64,000 nucleotides of DNA from Glossina fuscipes (GCF_014805625.2 NW_023998422.1:9749343-9813342); one strand, 5' to 3'; counted from the first letter of the stretch, positions 42,640 through 55,569 are shown. Numbers and translations: made by a program. The notes: a model not told the origin generated them from the sequence alone.

Positions 42640-44030
42640 CTACCTAATTATTTTTGTTTGTCCGAACTTGACAAATATTAAGATAAATGGATGCCTTCAC
42701 GATGATATTTTATTATTACTTTTCAGTTTAACAAAATACTTGTAATTATTGTAATGATGATGTTATGCATGCACCAAGATGACTAACGTGTTTCACTTTG
42801 CTTAATAAATCCAAGTGAATTTAATGACCTCATAAAAGTTTTAGTGACTGTGACTTTTATCTTTTATTAAAGGCATGACCTTAAACATTAGAAGACTCTT
42901 GATGGCAAATTCCTTTCATTGTCACCGAATCACAAAATTGCTGTTAGATTCTTTAAGTAAGTAAGTACAGTCCTAACATTTGCTTAAGTAAGGCGGCAAC
43001 CAGTTCCTGAAAGATTGACAAAAATGCTCGATCATGTTCATAATGGGAACAATGCTTTTTTCCAAGAGAGAAACAAAAATTTTTCAAAACTTGTAAGGGA
43101 AGTATGAAAATGAATTCCTTGTAGAATACTTAACTTAACTAATTTCGTTTCTTCTATGATCTATACGAACTTTGTCATCGGTTTTTATTTGAGACATTTA
43201 AGATGGAAAAGAGAAATTTTGCCAGCAACATACCTTGATGCATAAACCACATAAGAACTTTTCATGCAAAAAAATTTATCAAAAATATTTTGGATGAGAA
43301 CTATTTTTTTGATGATGGAATATTAAAATGGATTCAAAGGACGTACTCGATATTTCTGGTGCTAATAGCGAGGAGATTATCAATTTGAGTCTATTTGTAC
43401 GCAGCATTTTTAGATTTGATTAATTTCAATAATCGTGTATGCAGCCTGTATGTTTGATCGATACACATGGTTGCTCTTCGTGCCTTTTTTTGTAAATGAA
43501 TTAAGGAGTTAGTGGCAGGAAAGGAGTCAATGTGCAACTAATGAAATTAAATGTTTGCGATAGGTAATTATATTGTGTGGTTGATATATTCTCAGCCCCT
43601 TGATGAAAGATTAGAAGATAGTAACACATTTGCGCAAACTTGCGAGTAAATCAAGTTAACATGCTGTGTGTATTAGTGCTTACGGTACTACAAAATAATA
43701 TATTGTGTGTGTGTGTTTATCTTATTTCATGAAAGTGGACGAATAAAGCAATTCAAGGCTAAAAAGTATTCAACGATTTTATAACTTTTTTCCATTTAGC
43801 TCTCGCTCTCTTTTTATTACCGATCGCTTAAGAAAAGAGCATATTTTTGCGCGAAGAAGGTAAAATATTGAACATTTTCAGAGTAGTTTCGTGGTCATAG
43901 GTCTGTCCCGCCAAGTCTTTCTTGGTCTCTATATTTTCGTTTTGAATTCGCAAACGAACTTGGCAGACAGTTAAGTCGTATGCGCGTTCGTCTGTCAATG
44001 GTTGCTGGCCTCTCGTTCTTCTAACTTGTC
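42300..44030. other. intergenic, no convincing gene
   Basis: AT-rich upstream flank of the cuticle gene, with poly-A/T runs at 42309-42372, an AT dinucleotide array at 42601-42637 and a GT run near 43704. An isolated 31-codon frame at 43328 is listed among rejected items. Confidence 0.5.
42601..42637 (+). repeat. AT dinucleotide microsatellite
   Basis: Eighteen uninterrupted TA units. Confidence 0.95.
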
Positions 44031-44039
44031 TTTATGTGC

Positions 44040-44440
44040 GATTGTGGTTAATTTCGCTTGACCTTCGGTCCGCTGAAATGTTTGCCTCCCTCAACGTTTC
44101 GTTTGTACGTCGCGTCTTGCACGTCATCCATTCTGCTCTCTTCTTTTTCCTTTTATGTGACCGTTTTTTTGTCAGCCCATCTAAATCGTTGTTCTTTTGC
44201 CAGTTCGTGCTTTTACCTGTGCGCTCTTTCTATCCATTTTTCTGTCCACCCATATTTCTATTGCACGTTTTTGTCTTTTGACTTTTTGGTTGGTTTGTCT
44301 TTTTATCGCCCCATGATTTTATTGGGTTTCTCTCTGCCCGGCTGGATTCCTGTCAGCCTGCCCATCTGTCTGCTTTTTCTCCTCTCTGCTTATTCTTCTC
44401 TTCTCGAGCTCTTTTCTTATAAAAGCATGTGAAATTCCTT
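44040..44440 (+). repeat. pyrimidine-rich tract
   Basis: About 400 bp dominated by T and C on the plus strand (TTCTTTTTCC, CTGTCTGC, CCTCTCTGC). The two overlapping long frames here read as Ser/Leu/Phe-rich peptide because of this composition. Confidence 0.7.
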
Positions 44441-44449
44441 TTGAATTTT

Positions 44450-46260
44450 AATTGTTTCACAAATTTCATATAACACTCTTCTTTACACTGCTTCTTTGCA
44501 AAGGGAAAACACCAAAGCTTGCCTTTTATTTAATTTACATACATTAACGTTTGGGACTACCTCGTATCGTCACTGTAATATTACTTGTATTATTTAATGA
44601 ATGATCTTTTCCAAAAGAGATTGATCACTTTGTTCGATAGGCTCTGCAATAAATGTCTTTGAGTTTGAAATCCATTTCGTTGCGTCGACAGATATTCGAT
44701 TGAATAAATTAAATTAAATTACATTTTGTTTTTTTTTTTTTTTTTTGGGTTTTTTAGAGAAAGGGAGGACTTGTGTGGAGTCCCGAAGAAGCAGTTAAAT
44801 GTTGCTTTGCTCGAAACGCAGCAAGAAAAGAAATTTAAATCGACAAGATGCTCAAGGACTAGCCTTTAAGAAAGCCTTTGTAGGCAATGATTTATATTTG
44901 TCCATGTTCAAAACTCATTTCGCGTCTAAGCCTTTTTCCACAAGTGCTCAAGATATTTACAGTTTGCTTATCAAAAGTGATCAATTCTTCTGACGACACA
45001 AAAAAAGAAGAAAATTTGTAATCTTTTCAGGGATGCTTTCCTTTCATTTTTTTTTTTTTTTATTGTAAAAGACCAATCACTCGGGGGATGTGTCCTTTGT
45101 ATAAGACGGAGACGGTTAGAAAGAAGTGCGGGGAGAGAAGGATAGAGAGGCAGAAAGTGGTCACAGTCAGTTACAGCCTCTAACTAGTGTGTAACTAGTT
45201 ATGTAATTCTACTTCTTAATCTGAAAAGATTAGGAACAACGAGATCATCAGCTTACTAAGGACAAACGAGTAACAGGACTGTGCTTTTCTGAGTTGGTTC
45301 GTAGAAAAAGACAAATTTTTCGAAAAAGTTTTTTTTTTTCGTTTTATAAGCTCAACCTCCAATTATTTGTTTATGTTTTTTTATCTATAGTTTTTTTTTT
45401 GAAATTTTTATTGTCGCACTTCAGTTTATTTCTTTTGAATCGAAAAATATCAATATTTCCTGGCACTCACTTTGATTGTATTTGTAATTTATTTTCCTAA
45501 ATATCACACACACTCAACACCAAATATCCTTTGCAGGGATGTAATAAAGTCTTTTGTTTTTTATGTTATTTCTTTGTATTTAGAATAAAAACGACGACTT
45601 TTTTGTTGTTGTTTTTTTTTATTTTATTTTTAGCAAAAACAGAAGAATACGTTTTTAGTGTTTTCGATATCTTCGTTAGAAGGCTTATTGGTAAGGTTTT
45701 GATGCTAAATAAGAAAACTCAAACGTTTTTATACCATAAAGTCTGGCAGAATTGAAATAAGCAAAATATGAAACAATGTAAGACAAATGCAAACAGTATG
45801 CAGCGAGCAAAAACGACAGCGGCAACATCAACTGTAGTTGTTAGTTAGGGCCCTATGCTGAAAAAGTCAGCATACAAGAGATGAGTTGAGATCTAACTCA
45901 ATGAGACGTGTAATTGTATATGGAAAACGTGCGCGCCTATCAAATGTGACTTGAGAAAGCGAGAGTGCAAACGCGAACCAGCTAAACGAATGAATGAATT
46001 TTAAATACGAACATATACTTGTGATTGCACTGAGAGTTTTATAAAACCAGCTTAGAATGCAAGCAGACTACTACTACTACTACTAGCATTACTGCGGATA
46101 GTCTTAAGTAACACACGGTTTACAGATAACTAGACTTACGTCTGACTGAGCGTATGAGCAATAATATGTAATATTTCTTGTAGGTGAGTCTGTTAAGACC
46201 GCAATAAAAAAATTGGGCGTTGCGCATGCAACTGCGCGCAACTGCGTCTATAAGCAGGCG
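44450..46260. other. intergenic, no gene seen
   Basis: AT-rich with poly-T runs at 44728-44745, 45051-45061 and 45327-45340, and a CTA trinucleotide array at about 46071-46085. Nothing supported as a gene. Confidence 0.5.
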
Positions 46261-46419
46261 ATCTGATTTTAAAGTTTGTTTTGGTGGCAATGCTGATGTC
46301 TAACGTTGATCATCGTGCGGCGGTGGAGGTTGGTGACGGTGTGCAATGGCTTTATGTGAAACAAAAGTTCATCAAATATTCTATGGCTTGGCATCTTTGT
46401 CATTATCGTTATCTTTCTT

Positions 46420-46488
46420 TTTGTTGTTGTTGTTGTTGTTGCTGTTATTGTTGTTGCTGTTGCTGTTGTTGCTGTTGCTGTTGTTGTG
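46420..46488 (+). repeat. GTT/GCT trinucleotide repeat
   Basis: About 22 units of TTG mixed with CTG, yielding poly-Leu, poly-Cys or, on the other strand, Asn/Ser-rich frames. No gene context. Confidence 0.9.
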
Positions 46489-46869
46489 TACAAGTTTCGG
46501 TTTCTGTGTATTGGGCATTGCATTGCACTGCATTGCATATTGGCCTTTGCCGTTAGTAACGTTAGCGTACATATATATTGCCAGCATTGTATCGACCCGA
46601 TGTTAATTTATGTATTTTACATACATGTACGCGGATTGCATTCTGCTTTATTGCAAACCCATACGCACAAACACACACAAGTGTGCTTGCATATAAATTT
46701 CATTTTGTTATTTATTCCCAAAGAATTTCAACGGTAGTCTGTTTATTGATTTCATTTACAAGATGAGAACACATATAAGCTATAGTGGTTGCTATAGTTG
46801 AATATTTATTTGCTATGCAATGAACGTAATAATATTGTTCTTAACTACAAGTTATCTAAAAAGTATTTA

Positions 46870-47160
46870 GCCATATTGCTGCAAGAAAATGCACATCATT
46901 TTGTTCGATGAGCTCCTGGCTCGGTGCACCAAATTTTATTAAAATATGTCAACAGTTTGCGAGCTGTATGTTGAACACGAGAACGCTAATGGACAGAGGA
47001 ACAGACAAACAGACAAACTTTGAAAAATTCTTTGAATCGATGGGTATGATAAAACATCACAACGAATAACCCGACAAAATCTCAAGTCCTTCTAGGTGTT
47101 GTATAAATTTGCATAAACTTAATGTGCGCTTATATCACAAGCGATGTAGGGTATAAAAGC
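46870..47160 (-). repeat. dispersed repeat copy
   Basis: TTTTATTAAAATATGTCAACAGTTTGCGAGCTGTATGTTGAACACGAGAA, GACAGAGGAACAGACAAACAGACAAAC, TCTCAAGTCCTTCTAGGTGTTGTATAAATTTGCATAAACTTAA and GATGTAGGGTATAAAAG. Confidence 0.65.
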
Positions 47161-47164
47161 GTTC

Positions 47165-49140
47165 ATCCCTACAGATCTCTTTACAATAGGTCACATTTCT
47201 TCAATCTTAATCCGCCCCCTTTTTTTTGTTCTATACACCATAGGCTAACAGTCACAGCGGAAGCCCATATCTTGGCCCAAAGTTTGGAACAGACCTATGG
47301 ACATCATTTCAAAACAGTAATCACAGTATCGCCTCTGACAGTTTCTTTACGAGCTGCGAAGTGAACCAAAGTTTATTATAGAAGAATAAAAAAGACCTTG
47401 AAAAGATAAGTGAAAGTATATTTGTTGATGCAAGTTCTGCATAATAAAGTTACGGATGCGATACACGAAACATTTCCTGCTGACAATATTCGTTTGTTGC
47501 TTTTGAAATACGACAGACACGAAGATTTTAATATCGGGGATGAACGAGCGCACGGCATAAACTTCTTAGGTATCACGATGAGGTTTGATGCCGCTTCTTC
47601 TTTTTCAGCGTATTTCTCATGTATTTCTCAAATTGCTAATCTTCGATCCTATAGGTGCAACCTAGCGACGAAACCTCTGAGTATATAATGTAATCGAATG
47701 CTGCTAAAAGCACTGCATGAATGCTTTGCAAGCGGTCACTTTTGTGTTTGGTTGGGTACCATTGCCGTCATTGTTGTTCATTGTCGCACCTATTTTGAAG
47801 CTGGCAATGCAATCCGCCTGCCACTATAAGCAAAAACTTCTTAAGAGATCACTGTGAGTTTTGGTTTTGTATCTCTTCACTTCAAGCGTGCCGTTTTGCT
47901 TATATAATCGTTGGGGGCGCCGTGCTTACCTTCTTTGTGGACCGACTTGGCTTACGGAGTTGCAGGGGAGATTTGTCTGACTCGAATCTTTATTAAATAC
48001 TATGGCGGGCAATCAATCGACATATATATCCTTATGTTTGTAATACCAAATTTTTCTTTATGATGAATAAAAGGCTTAATACTTTCTATATAAACTGCTA
48101 TTATTTATTATTTAATTTGGCTGCCATTGCACTGTAACTTTGATATGATCAAAATGATCATCGGATGATCATCAGTAAACTTGAAGATATACTGATTACC
48201 TCGCATGTTAGTTAAAAATTTATTAATAAATTTTTTCTATTAAATGCAGGAATTCAATTTAATAAAAATATTTATTCAATTAAAACTCATATTTTTACTA
48301 AAGTTACGTTCTTGACATTAAAAAATCGTCGAAAAACCATCACTTAGCTAAATCGCTACAAAATCTCCTCAATTACATATTAATATCATATTCTTCTCCG
48401 CAATTTTTTTTTTGTTTTCTATAATTGTTGATCTTTCTTGTCGATACGGTTGTTTTTTTTTTTGCAAGAAAACAAAAAATGCTTTGTAATGTTTCGCTTT
48501 GCACTTACGATGCTATTCTAGATTCTCTTGATCTTAAGCAGTCGCTTATCGTGCGATTTTGACATATTAAGTGTCTGCGTGATGGATTACTTGTAATAAT
48601 TGATTGAAGTGTGTGCTCAGCATGATTACCTGTAAAATGTATATTGAGCTTGTCTGCACCTATATGGAAGTGTTGTATACATAAATACTTTTATAGAAAT
48701 TATTTAGACAACTTAATATATGCGACTCATTATGCGGTTTTATTTTGAGGAAGTTATTAAGTATTTGTTGGCAATCAAAGCATAAGCAAAAAAAGCGAGA
48801 ATAAGTAAAGATTCGTCCAGAGAGATGATTGATCTTTGTACACAATTGTTAGGCTCCTTTTTTAAGTGGGATGGTTATAGTCGACTTATAGTAACTATTG
48901 TTGCAAACAACTATAAAAAATATAGGCTGCTTAACGCTTGCTAGGATGAAGTGCGTCCCTCGTGCACACCCTGCACTTCAACTTTGTTGAAAAGTGCTTA
49001 CATATTTTCCTTGCCTAGAAACTAGATTGTATTCATATCGATTCGCGCCTTAGCTAGAATGTACTGTATGATAGTCGGGCATTGAGAATCATCGGTTTGT
49101 ACCACGATTTTTATGAATTGCCTCACCCTTTATAATATTT
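47165..49140. other. intergenic with weak coding-like scraps
   Basis: Plus-strand pieces near 47240-47360 (HRLTVTAEAHILAQSLEQTY) and 47370-47550 (KKDLEKISESIFVDASS; NKVTDAIHETFPADN) look protein-like in different frames but carry stops and no known motif. The rest is AT-rich without features. Confidence 0.35.
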
Positions 49141-49151
49141 TCTTTGCTATG

Positions 49152-49528
49152 TCAAGCCGGACGAGATATACCTTTGACGATAGCATGAAGAGTTAATCGG
49201 TCATGAGGAAAACCTTCTTTGATTTTTTTCCCACCTGTGCCATTAGTAGCAGCGTCAATATTTTCCTTTTCATGATTTTCTTCGCTGGTATCGTCAGAGT
49301 TTGTCCACAACTCTCACTTGCATTCGAATTGTCTTTCACTACTTCTACACTATTTGAGGAGTAATTTTCATATTGGCTATCGATTTCACGGTCACTTTCG
49401 AAGTGTTCCTCCAACAATATGTGGGCCGTACTTTGTTGCTCTCTGTCAGTTTTAGCAATTTTCGGGTTTACAAAGCCACGCTCATAGACAGGCAGGTGAT
49501 GATTGAACCGAGAAATGCCAACATTAGT
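49152..49528 (-). pseudogene. frameshifted coding fragment, unrecognised protein
   Basis: The minus-strand frame is open from 49528 without an ATG: GISRFNHHLPVYERGFVNPK, then IAKTDREQQSTAHILLEEHF and SDREIDSQYENYSSNSVEVV to about 49295. There the reading moves to another frame and continues sensibly as SDDTSEENHEKENIDAATNG, TGGKKIKEGFPHDRLTLHAI and VKGISRPA to a stop at 49152. Hydrophilic, acidic and Ser/Glu-rich. One indel breaks it. No family recognised. Either a decayed gene or part of a transposon. Confidence 0.5.
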
Positions 49529-49599
49529 CTATGATTATCTTTCGATGTTAGATGAAGCGTACGTAAGGTCCAATTGTACTGCATGAAATCTTTAGAAAA

Positions 49600-52500
49600 A
49601 CTGTCTACATTTTTGTCAAAAAGTATGAAAAATTATTTTTCAATAAGTTATTATAGGTATATAATATTCTAAGTTATTATAAAAATTAGTTAACCCCAGC
49701 CTAACAGAGAGTTCTGTAGCTCGCTTCATGGTAAGTATTTTACTGAGTCATAAGTCTTCTGCAGAGAGTTTAATAAATGAATAGAATTAGAAGGTAAATC
49801 TTTTTTCAAACTACACTGAGTTTTGTACGATTAAAAGGTAAGCACATTGTCTGCCAGTATTATTCATTCCCGAAAAACAGAAACAAACTGTATAAAGTAA
49901 AAGTGTTAATTATATGTCTCTTAACGCTGTTGATGTTCGTAATTTAATTTCCTCTCGCAAGAAAATGAAAAAAATATAATAAAAAAAATGTGCCGAAGAT
50001 TTTTAATATTAAGTACTCCAATAAGTACTGAGCCTAGTATAGATGGACCGATTTCTATGCGAAAGCATAAAAAAGTCGCTTTTTATTCGTGCGATTAGTT
50101 TTGTGCGACTTTTTTGTTTGTGCGATTTATTTGTGAATTTTTTGTTTCTGCGATTGGTTTTGTGCGACTTATTTTGTTGTGCGATTTATTTTGTGCAACT
50201 TTCTTCACGACATGCTAGGGATAGAAAGAAAGAAAGAAAGACAGAGTGGGGAGAGAGAGAGAGCGAAAGAAAGAGGGAGAGAGAGAGAGGGAGAGATCGC
50301 TATTTTGTAAAACTGGGCATGTTTTCCAAGGCAAACTCCTTTTAAACGGTCCCTCTTCACCGCATGAAACAGGTTTCCATCCTTGCGTATGTGTCCTTAA
50401 TATGTGAAAAACCGTTTGCTATGGCTACTAACTAAAATTTTTGAATATATTTTTGTTGTATTTTTCCTACGGTCCCTATGCACCGCGCAAAAGCACAGTC
50501 TTAAACAATTTCAAAGGTGAGGATATTTTTAAATACGAAACGAACTGAATATATGAAATGATTTATTAATTTCTAAAAGTCTTAAAGTTTAATATTTTTT
50601 AACTGTATTTGATGTATAATACCTAACGCGATTACCTCAAATTTTTCTGCCTTGTTTTCATCAGAGTGCAGTTTTCACACAGAGTCATGTATTGAAGCAC
50701 CGTTAAATCTTTTAAAAAATAAAATTTATTTCCTAAAAATAAAAATAATAAGAAATTCAAGAAAACGAAAAAAACGAAAAAGAGACAATAAAGTTATTGC
50801 AAATAGTCCCAAGATAAATACTTCAGAAATACTTCAATTACACATACACGTGAGTGAACGGATCTGAGATACATATTTATTGTGTAACCAATATATAAAA
50901 TAAGATTAGAAATATAAATTCACTGGTAAAATGATGTTTAGCATTCATTGGGAAATATCTTCTTCGCTCGTCATCAGATAATGGCTGCATATTACCTTTT
51001 TCAGTCTGTTTGTAACATCATGAAAAAAAAATTAAACAACAAAATTAATCAACAATCCGACAAAGTATATTTCACAGTATGATGTTTAAAGAAGTATAAG
51101 TTTTATTATAAAAATTAGCTCGCTTCGCATGCATGAGATGCATGGAATATTTGTTAGATATTAGCGAGACTGGCATTAATTTTCAAATTTTAAAGAAGAA
51201 CTATGTAATGGATGTTTTAACTGGGCGTATTATTTAAAAGAAAATTTCCCGTATTACACTTAAGCAAAATAAGATGTTGAGATTATTTTACGATATGTGC
51301 CCGTGTCTGACTGTGACTGATTCCAGCTAAAAACTTGAAAGGGAAATTCCTTTCGTGATTCTTGATTCTTTTATTCTCAGTATAGATCAACTCAAAAGAC
51401 ATATTCGATTCCTATTCGATTAGAGAAGCAAAAAAAAGAAGAAAAAAAATATTGCGCCCGATAATTCATAGCTGATATATGTGAAAAATTAGTATGTATA
51501 TATAAGATATGAAGACGTCGAGTTCATTCATAACTTAAGTTATCAGGCAAGCGATAAAGTGAAAAGCAACAAAATGCTCTGCCAATCTGTCAGTTGGAGC
51601 TCTCAAGATAACTGAAATCTAAAAAGAAATCCAAGGCGCAGCACGTGTGCTCAATTGTTTGTTCTTTATAAATGGGCATGACCATCTCTTAAAGTCGAAA
51701 GATAAATCCTGCGATACAGGACTTTTTTTTTTCTTCTTAGCCGGCAATTCTTTATATAATAAATGGTGAACTTAAACTAAGGGTATCTAAAATGAATTCT
51801 ACCGAACAGTTGATTTACTCGCTATTAATCCGATCTTCTTTAGTGCAGTGGTTACCTAAGATTCGTTTTGACTTAGTTATATACCTTCAAATTGGTTTTT
51901 TTTTTTTTTTATGCATAAAATATATTCTCATCGTGTGTTATTGCTTGGATGGGTGGCTATTTAAAATTCATTTACTATGTGAATATTCAACATTGAAATC
52001 AAACAAAAGAGACATTATCTTTAGATGGTAACGAATTTTCCACGCGCTACCTTGGTAAGGAATTATTTTACAAAAATTATATTGAAAGTATAAAAAACGT
52101 TAGCGAACGGCAGGGTGTCCATCTTGGGCGGCATCTTTGGCAGTTCATCCAAAAATGTTACATCGCAATAGTCAATACCGTCCTTATAATGGACGTCGTT
52201 CGTGAATTAAAATCATCGCGAGTCCGGAGCATTTTTTTTCGAATTTTTTGATTAAAAATTGAGAAGAAGAAATACAAATTATTTAATTAGTTGTGGGTGA
52301 GACCGTAAAACGATTTTATTGATTTTTAAAGTTAGGTGTATGACAGAGAAAATGAAGAGAGAGATAAGAATCGAAATTTATTTCTCTAAATCAAAATTAG
52401 GGATAGAAATTTCACCAAATGGGCAAGAAAACGAACATCGCTAACTTCACTTCTGTATTTATGCTTATTAAGGACATAGGTGCATCACGGAGCTTTCGCT

Positions 52501-53700
52501 GCGAATTTCTGTGCATAACAAATATTTGACAACAATGTAATTTATGTGCTAAGCTTTTTGTTCTCTAATATGACCAACCATTCAGACAATGTCTTCTCTA
52601 CGCCTAACAGGGTAACGGGGAAAAAGAAGTGGGGGTAGGGAAAGGCCGCACACTAGTAGGTATGTGCTCAATCGGAAAGTGTTCTGCCCTTGCTGAGCGA
52701 GAACTCATTATAGCTACCTGCAAGTATGACCACAGAAACCGGTGTCCTTCTTGACTCGGTTATGCGGCATGTCTGAGGTTGATACACATAGATCGAGTTA
52801 GTAGTTCGTGACATTGTTTAGGGACTGAAAAGAACAATAATTGGATAATAATAGTTCGTCATTCTTCGTGATGCAATATTGCTCCATCCGTATATATATA
52901 TAGACAGCGACGAGGAGGGGGCTGTTATAAGACTATATTGGAATGGCCATCGACGGCCTACAGTCGACTGGGGCCATTAGCCCACCGTTCGAAAAATCGA
53001 ATTTAGTTAGATTTAGGTTTTCTTGCTTAACGATTCAATGCCTTGCGTCCGACTTAGCAGCTTACCGGTATAAATAGCGAATTTAATTTGAGATTTCCAT
53101 CCTTTCCATGCGAAGGGTTTTTGCAAAACCTGCATATGCACTGAAATAAATGGAAAATATCTGAAATTAATTGAAAGGCGATCCTTAGAACTGCTTATCA
53201 GAATTGAAACGACAGCAAAAAATAGCTCCCTGCAAACACAATTAATTGAAGAGAAGGATCAGCTTCATACGAATTGACTTTTGTCTATAAATTAAATGCG
53301 CGTGTAGGGGTGCTTACACAAATGTATAATTCATAACATTTGAAACACGTAGAGATATTAATTTGTTAAAGTCAAGTTATTATTGAATAATATGACAACA
53401 TGTGGGAAACTTGTAGCATCACTTTGCGCAGCATGAAAAGCCCCCATCGTAGCGATGCGATACAATGGCAATAAAATAAATTCATTATAATTGGATTGTC
53501 ATACCCCCTCAGCTAGAGAGATAAAGGAGATTGGCTTTATTAAAATGCACTCGAATGCATGCTCGAGGTGATATCTCTTTAGCTTTAGTTTTATGATTGT
53601 TTAATGTCAGACGTATCGTCTTACGGTAAATTAAAATACCTAACTATTCTTAAACTACCCCTAGAGAGCTCTAATTTCCTTGCCGTACCTCCGACATATG
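49600..53700. other. long intergenic region, no gene seen
   Basis: AT-rich with a TGTGCGA(C/T)TT(A/T)TTTTGT repetitive patch at 50085-50205, a GA-rich purine tract at 50222-50300 (GAAAGAAAGAAAGA, GAGAGAGAGAGAG), poly-A runs near 50710-50790 and a somewhat GC-richer patch at 52590-53000 without an open frame. Confidence 0.5.
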
Positions 53701-53784
53701 TATAAGAATTTTAATGTCTGATGATAAATAAAATAAACTTAATGTCAAGTTACAAGTAGTTGAAGTCATGAAAGCAGCGATTGG

Positions 53785-53862
53785 CTGGCTGGCTGGCTGG
53801 CTGGCTGGCTCGTAGTTGGATTTTAAAATGTAAATAAATAAATAAATAAATAAATAATTCTT
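53785..53862 (+). repeat. GGCT and AAAT tetranucleotide microsatellites
   Basis: Six GGCT units at about 53784-53809, then about seven TAAA units at 53831-53860. Confidence 0.95.
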
Positions 53863-54145
53863 TTTGGCTTTGATGTGATTGCGCATCAGTGCATAAAATT
53901 GCTCGCATTCAGTCATAAATTGTTGCTGTCTTAACGTTAATTGTATGTCAAATGTGAAAAATGCACTAGAAGTCGAAAGCAAGCAGTCAAACAGTCAAAT
54001 CGATTCACTTTTTCAATTCGTTTATAAATTTTAGAAAAACAGCAACAACACCAACAACAGCAAGAATTGCAAGACAGTAAGAAAAAGTCTCATTTAACAT
54101 ATTTTACTGATGCTTGATGGTTTATGAAGGCCAATTACTTTACGG

Positions 54146-54240
54146 CCTGGCAACGATGATGATGACGACAATGATGATGATGATCATGATGTCGACGATG
54201 TTGAAGAAAAAGTCAGTGACGACTACATTGATTATAATGA
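54146..54240 (+). repeat. GAT-rich imperfect repeat
   Basis: GATGATGATGACGACAATGATGATGATGATCATGATG. In one frame it encodes an Asp-rich run followed by VEEKVSDDYIDYNDVRETAN and onward to a stop near 54337. The frame has no ATG; an AG acceptor precedes it at about 54127. A coding role is only a possibility. Confidence 0.5.
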
Positions 54241-54773
54241 TGTTAGAGAAACGGCAAATACTGTGAGATTTCAATTCAATAGCCATACGAACCATACGAT
54301 AGTAACAACTTCGCAATTACAACAAACAGCTCGATAACTAACTAATAAACAATTGCCGATCAAATCGTTGTAGTAAATTATAAATTTGCGGCTGACATTT
54401 CCTACTCTCGTCTGAAGACATGTACACGTATAGGACGCCACCACACCAATGCTTATTCTTACCGCTTATCTCTTTGGTTAAACTATTTCTAAAAAGCAAG
54501 AAAACCAAAATAAAACTATAGCAAAAGTTTAAAGTTTAACTAAAGCTTAACGGTAACAGACTGATGTTATTGTAGTTGCTATAGTTAAACTCTTAGCTTC
54601 TTAACCGGCCGGTAAGTTGTCGTGTATGTAGACAAATATAACAACAAGTTTATTTGTTGCTCAATGAAAATGCAAACAATCTCCGCCTTATGTATGTGTT
54701 TTCACTTTTATTTCGTGTATTTTTACTTTTTTTTTGTTTTCGTATTTGGTTTTCAAAAACATCGAAATCGTCT

Positions 54774-54783
54774 NNNNNNNNNN
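54774..54783. other. assembly gap, 10 N
   Basis: Ten N, next to a TTG trinucleotide run that probably caused the break. Confidence 1.
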
Positions 54784-55117
54784 TTGTTGTTGTTGTTGGT
54801 CGACGGTGTTCTTCAACAGCTTTTGTTCATTTTTCGCTTATAAATTAACCAAATATTCAGTAAGCGGAGCTTCTACATTAACCGAGATGTCAGAATATCA
54901 TCGTGATCATCATCGCCTGATATGCATATAAATGTGTATTAAGTTTAAAAACTACACTAAATAGTCATAGCATCTTGAATAGGTAAGAAACACTTTCGCA
55001 ATACACTCTACATCCCATACCCAGTAAGAACAGTATCGTGGACCACGGTTCACCGTTAAACATCCTACATCACCTTACAATTATTCATATAACGATATTG
55101 AAAAATAAGGCTTTTTA

Positions 55118-55378
55118 TGGGAAGGGGTCGAAAAAGTGGTCCCATTCCGAAACATTTTCGATAGCGTTTGTCCTTGGGCCACAACATGTCGGTGTAACAC
55201 GTTTCATTAAAACATAAAAACGCAGGCGGGCAGCACAGACACACAGACAGAAATTCTAAGATCGATGCAGAAAAAGATTCCAAGTCGGCAGGTATAATAA
55301 GAAGTGGGTCCATTTCAATTTCCTCTTGGTATTGCACACATCTGCACAAGCTTAACATAACTAGTGTAGGATATACTT
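55118..55378 (-). repeat. dispersed repeat copy
   Basis: GGAAGGGGTCGAAAAAGTGGTCCCATTCCGAAACATTTTCGATAGCG, ACATGTCGGTGTAACACGTTTCAT, CAGACACACAGACAG, AGATCGATGCAGAAAAAGATTC, AAGAAGTGGGTCC, TCTTGGTATTGCACACATCTGCACAAGCTTAACATAACTAGTGTAGGATATAC. One of the most complete copies. Confidence 0.75.
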
Positions 55379-55432
55379 AATGATATATATTTTGGTCAGT
55401 TGGTCAATAGAGTAATTAAATCTTTTTCGTAG

Positions 55433-55558
55433 CGTCTCAAGCTGGCACCTTTAGCAGATCATATTGAAAATGAGCGTTTCTGGGCAGCAAAGAAAGAATA
55501 TATGAGTTACGTAACTGAACTGGTTGTCGATTCGTCGTTCCTCAACTACATGGCATAA
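55433..55558 (+). CDS. terminal-exon-like coding fragment, 41 aa
   Basis: A TTTTTCGTAG acceptor is followed by an open frame of 41 codons, RLKLAPLADHIENERFWAAK then KEYMSYVTELVVDSSFLNYM and A, to a TAA. Codon use and composition look like protein, and the splice acceptor with its pyrimidine tract is good. No upstream exon was found; the preceding 300 bp are a dispersed repeat. Could be the last exon of a gene or a gene relic. Not recognised. Confidence 0.4.
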   Translation, partial: RLKLAPLADHIENERFWAAKKEYMSYVTELVVDSSFLNYMA

Positions 55559-55569
55559 TGCGACCGTCA

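Noticed and set aside
43328..43423. 31-codon frame starting MDSKDVLDISGANSEEIINL
   Set aside because: Looks protein-like but is isolated, with no splice partner or homologue that I recognise.
44036..44432. 124-codon Ser/Leu/Phe-rich frame
   Set aside because: Explained by the pyrimidine-rich composition of the tract; no signal, motif or splice support.
46281..46606. Open frames with poly-Leu, poly-Cys and Asn/Ser runs on both strands
   Set aside because: They are translations of the GTT/GCT trinucleotide repeat with no flanking gene features.
53671..53982. 103-codon minus-strand frame with ASQPASQP
   Set aside because: Built from GGCT and AAAT microsatellites.
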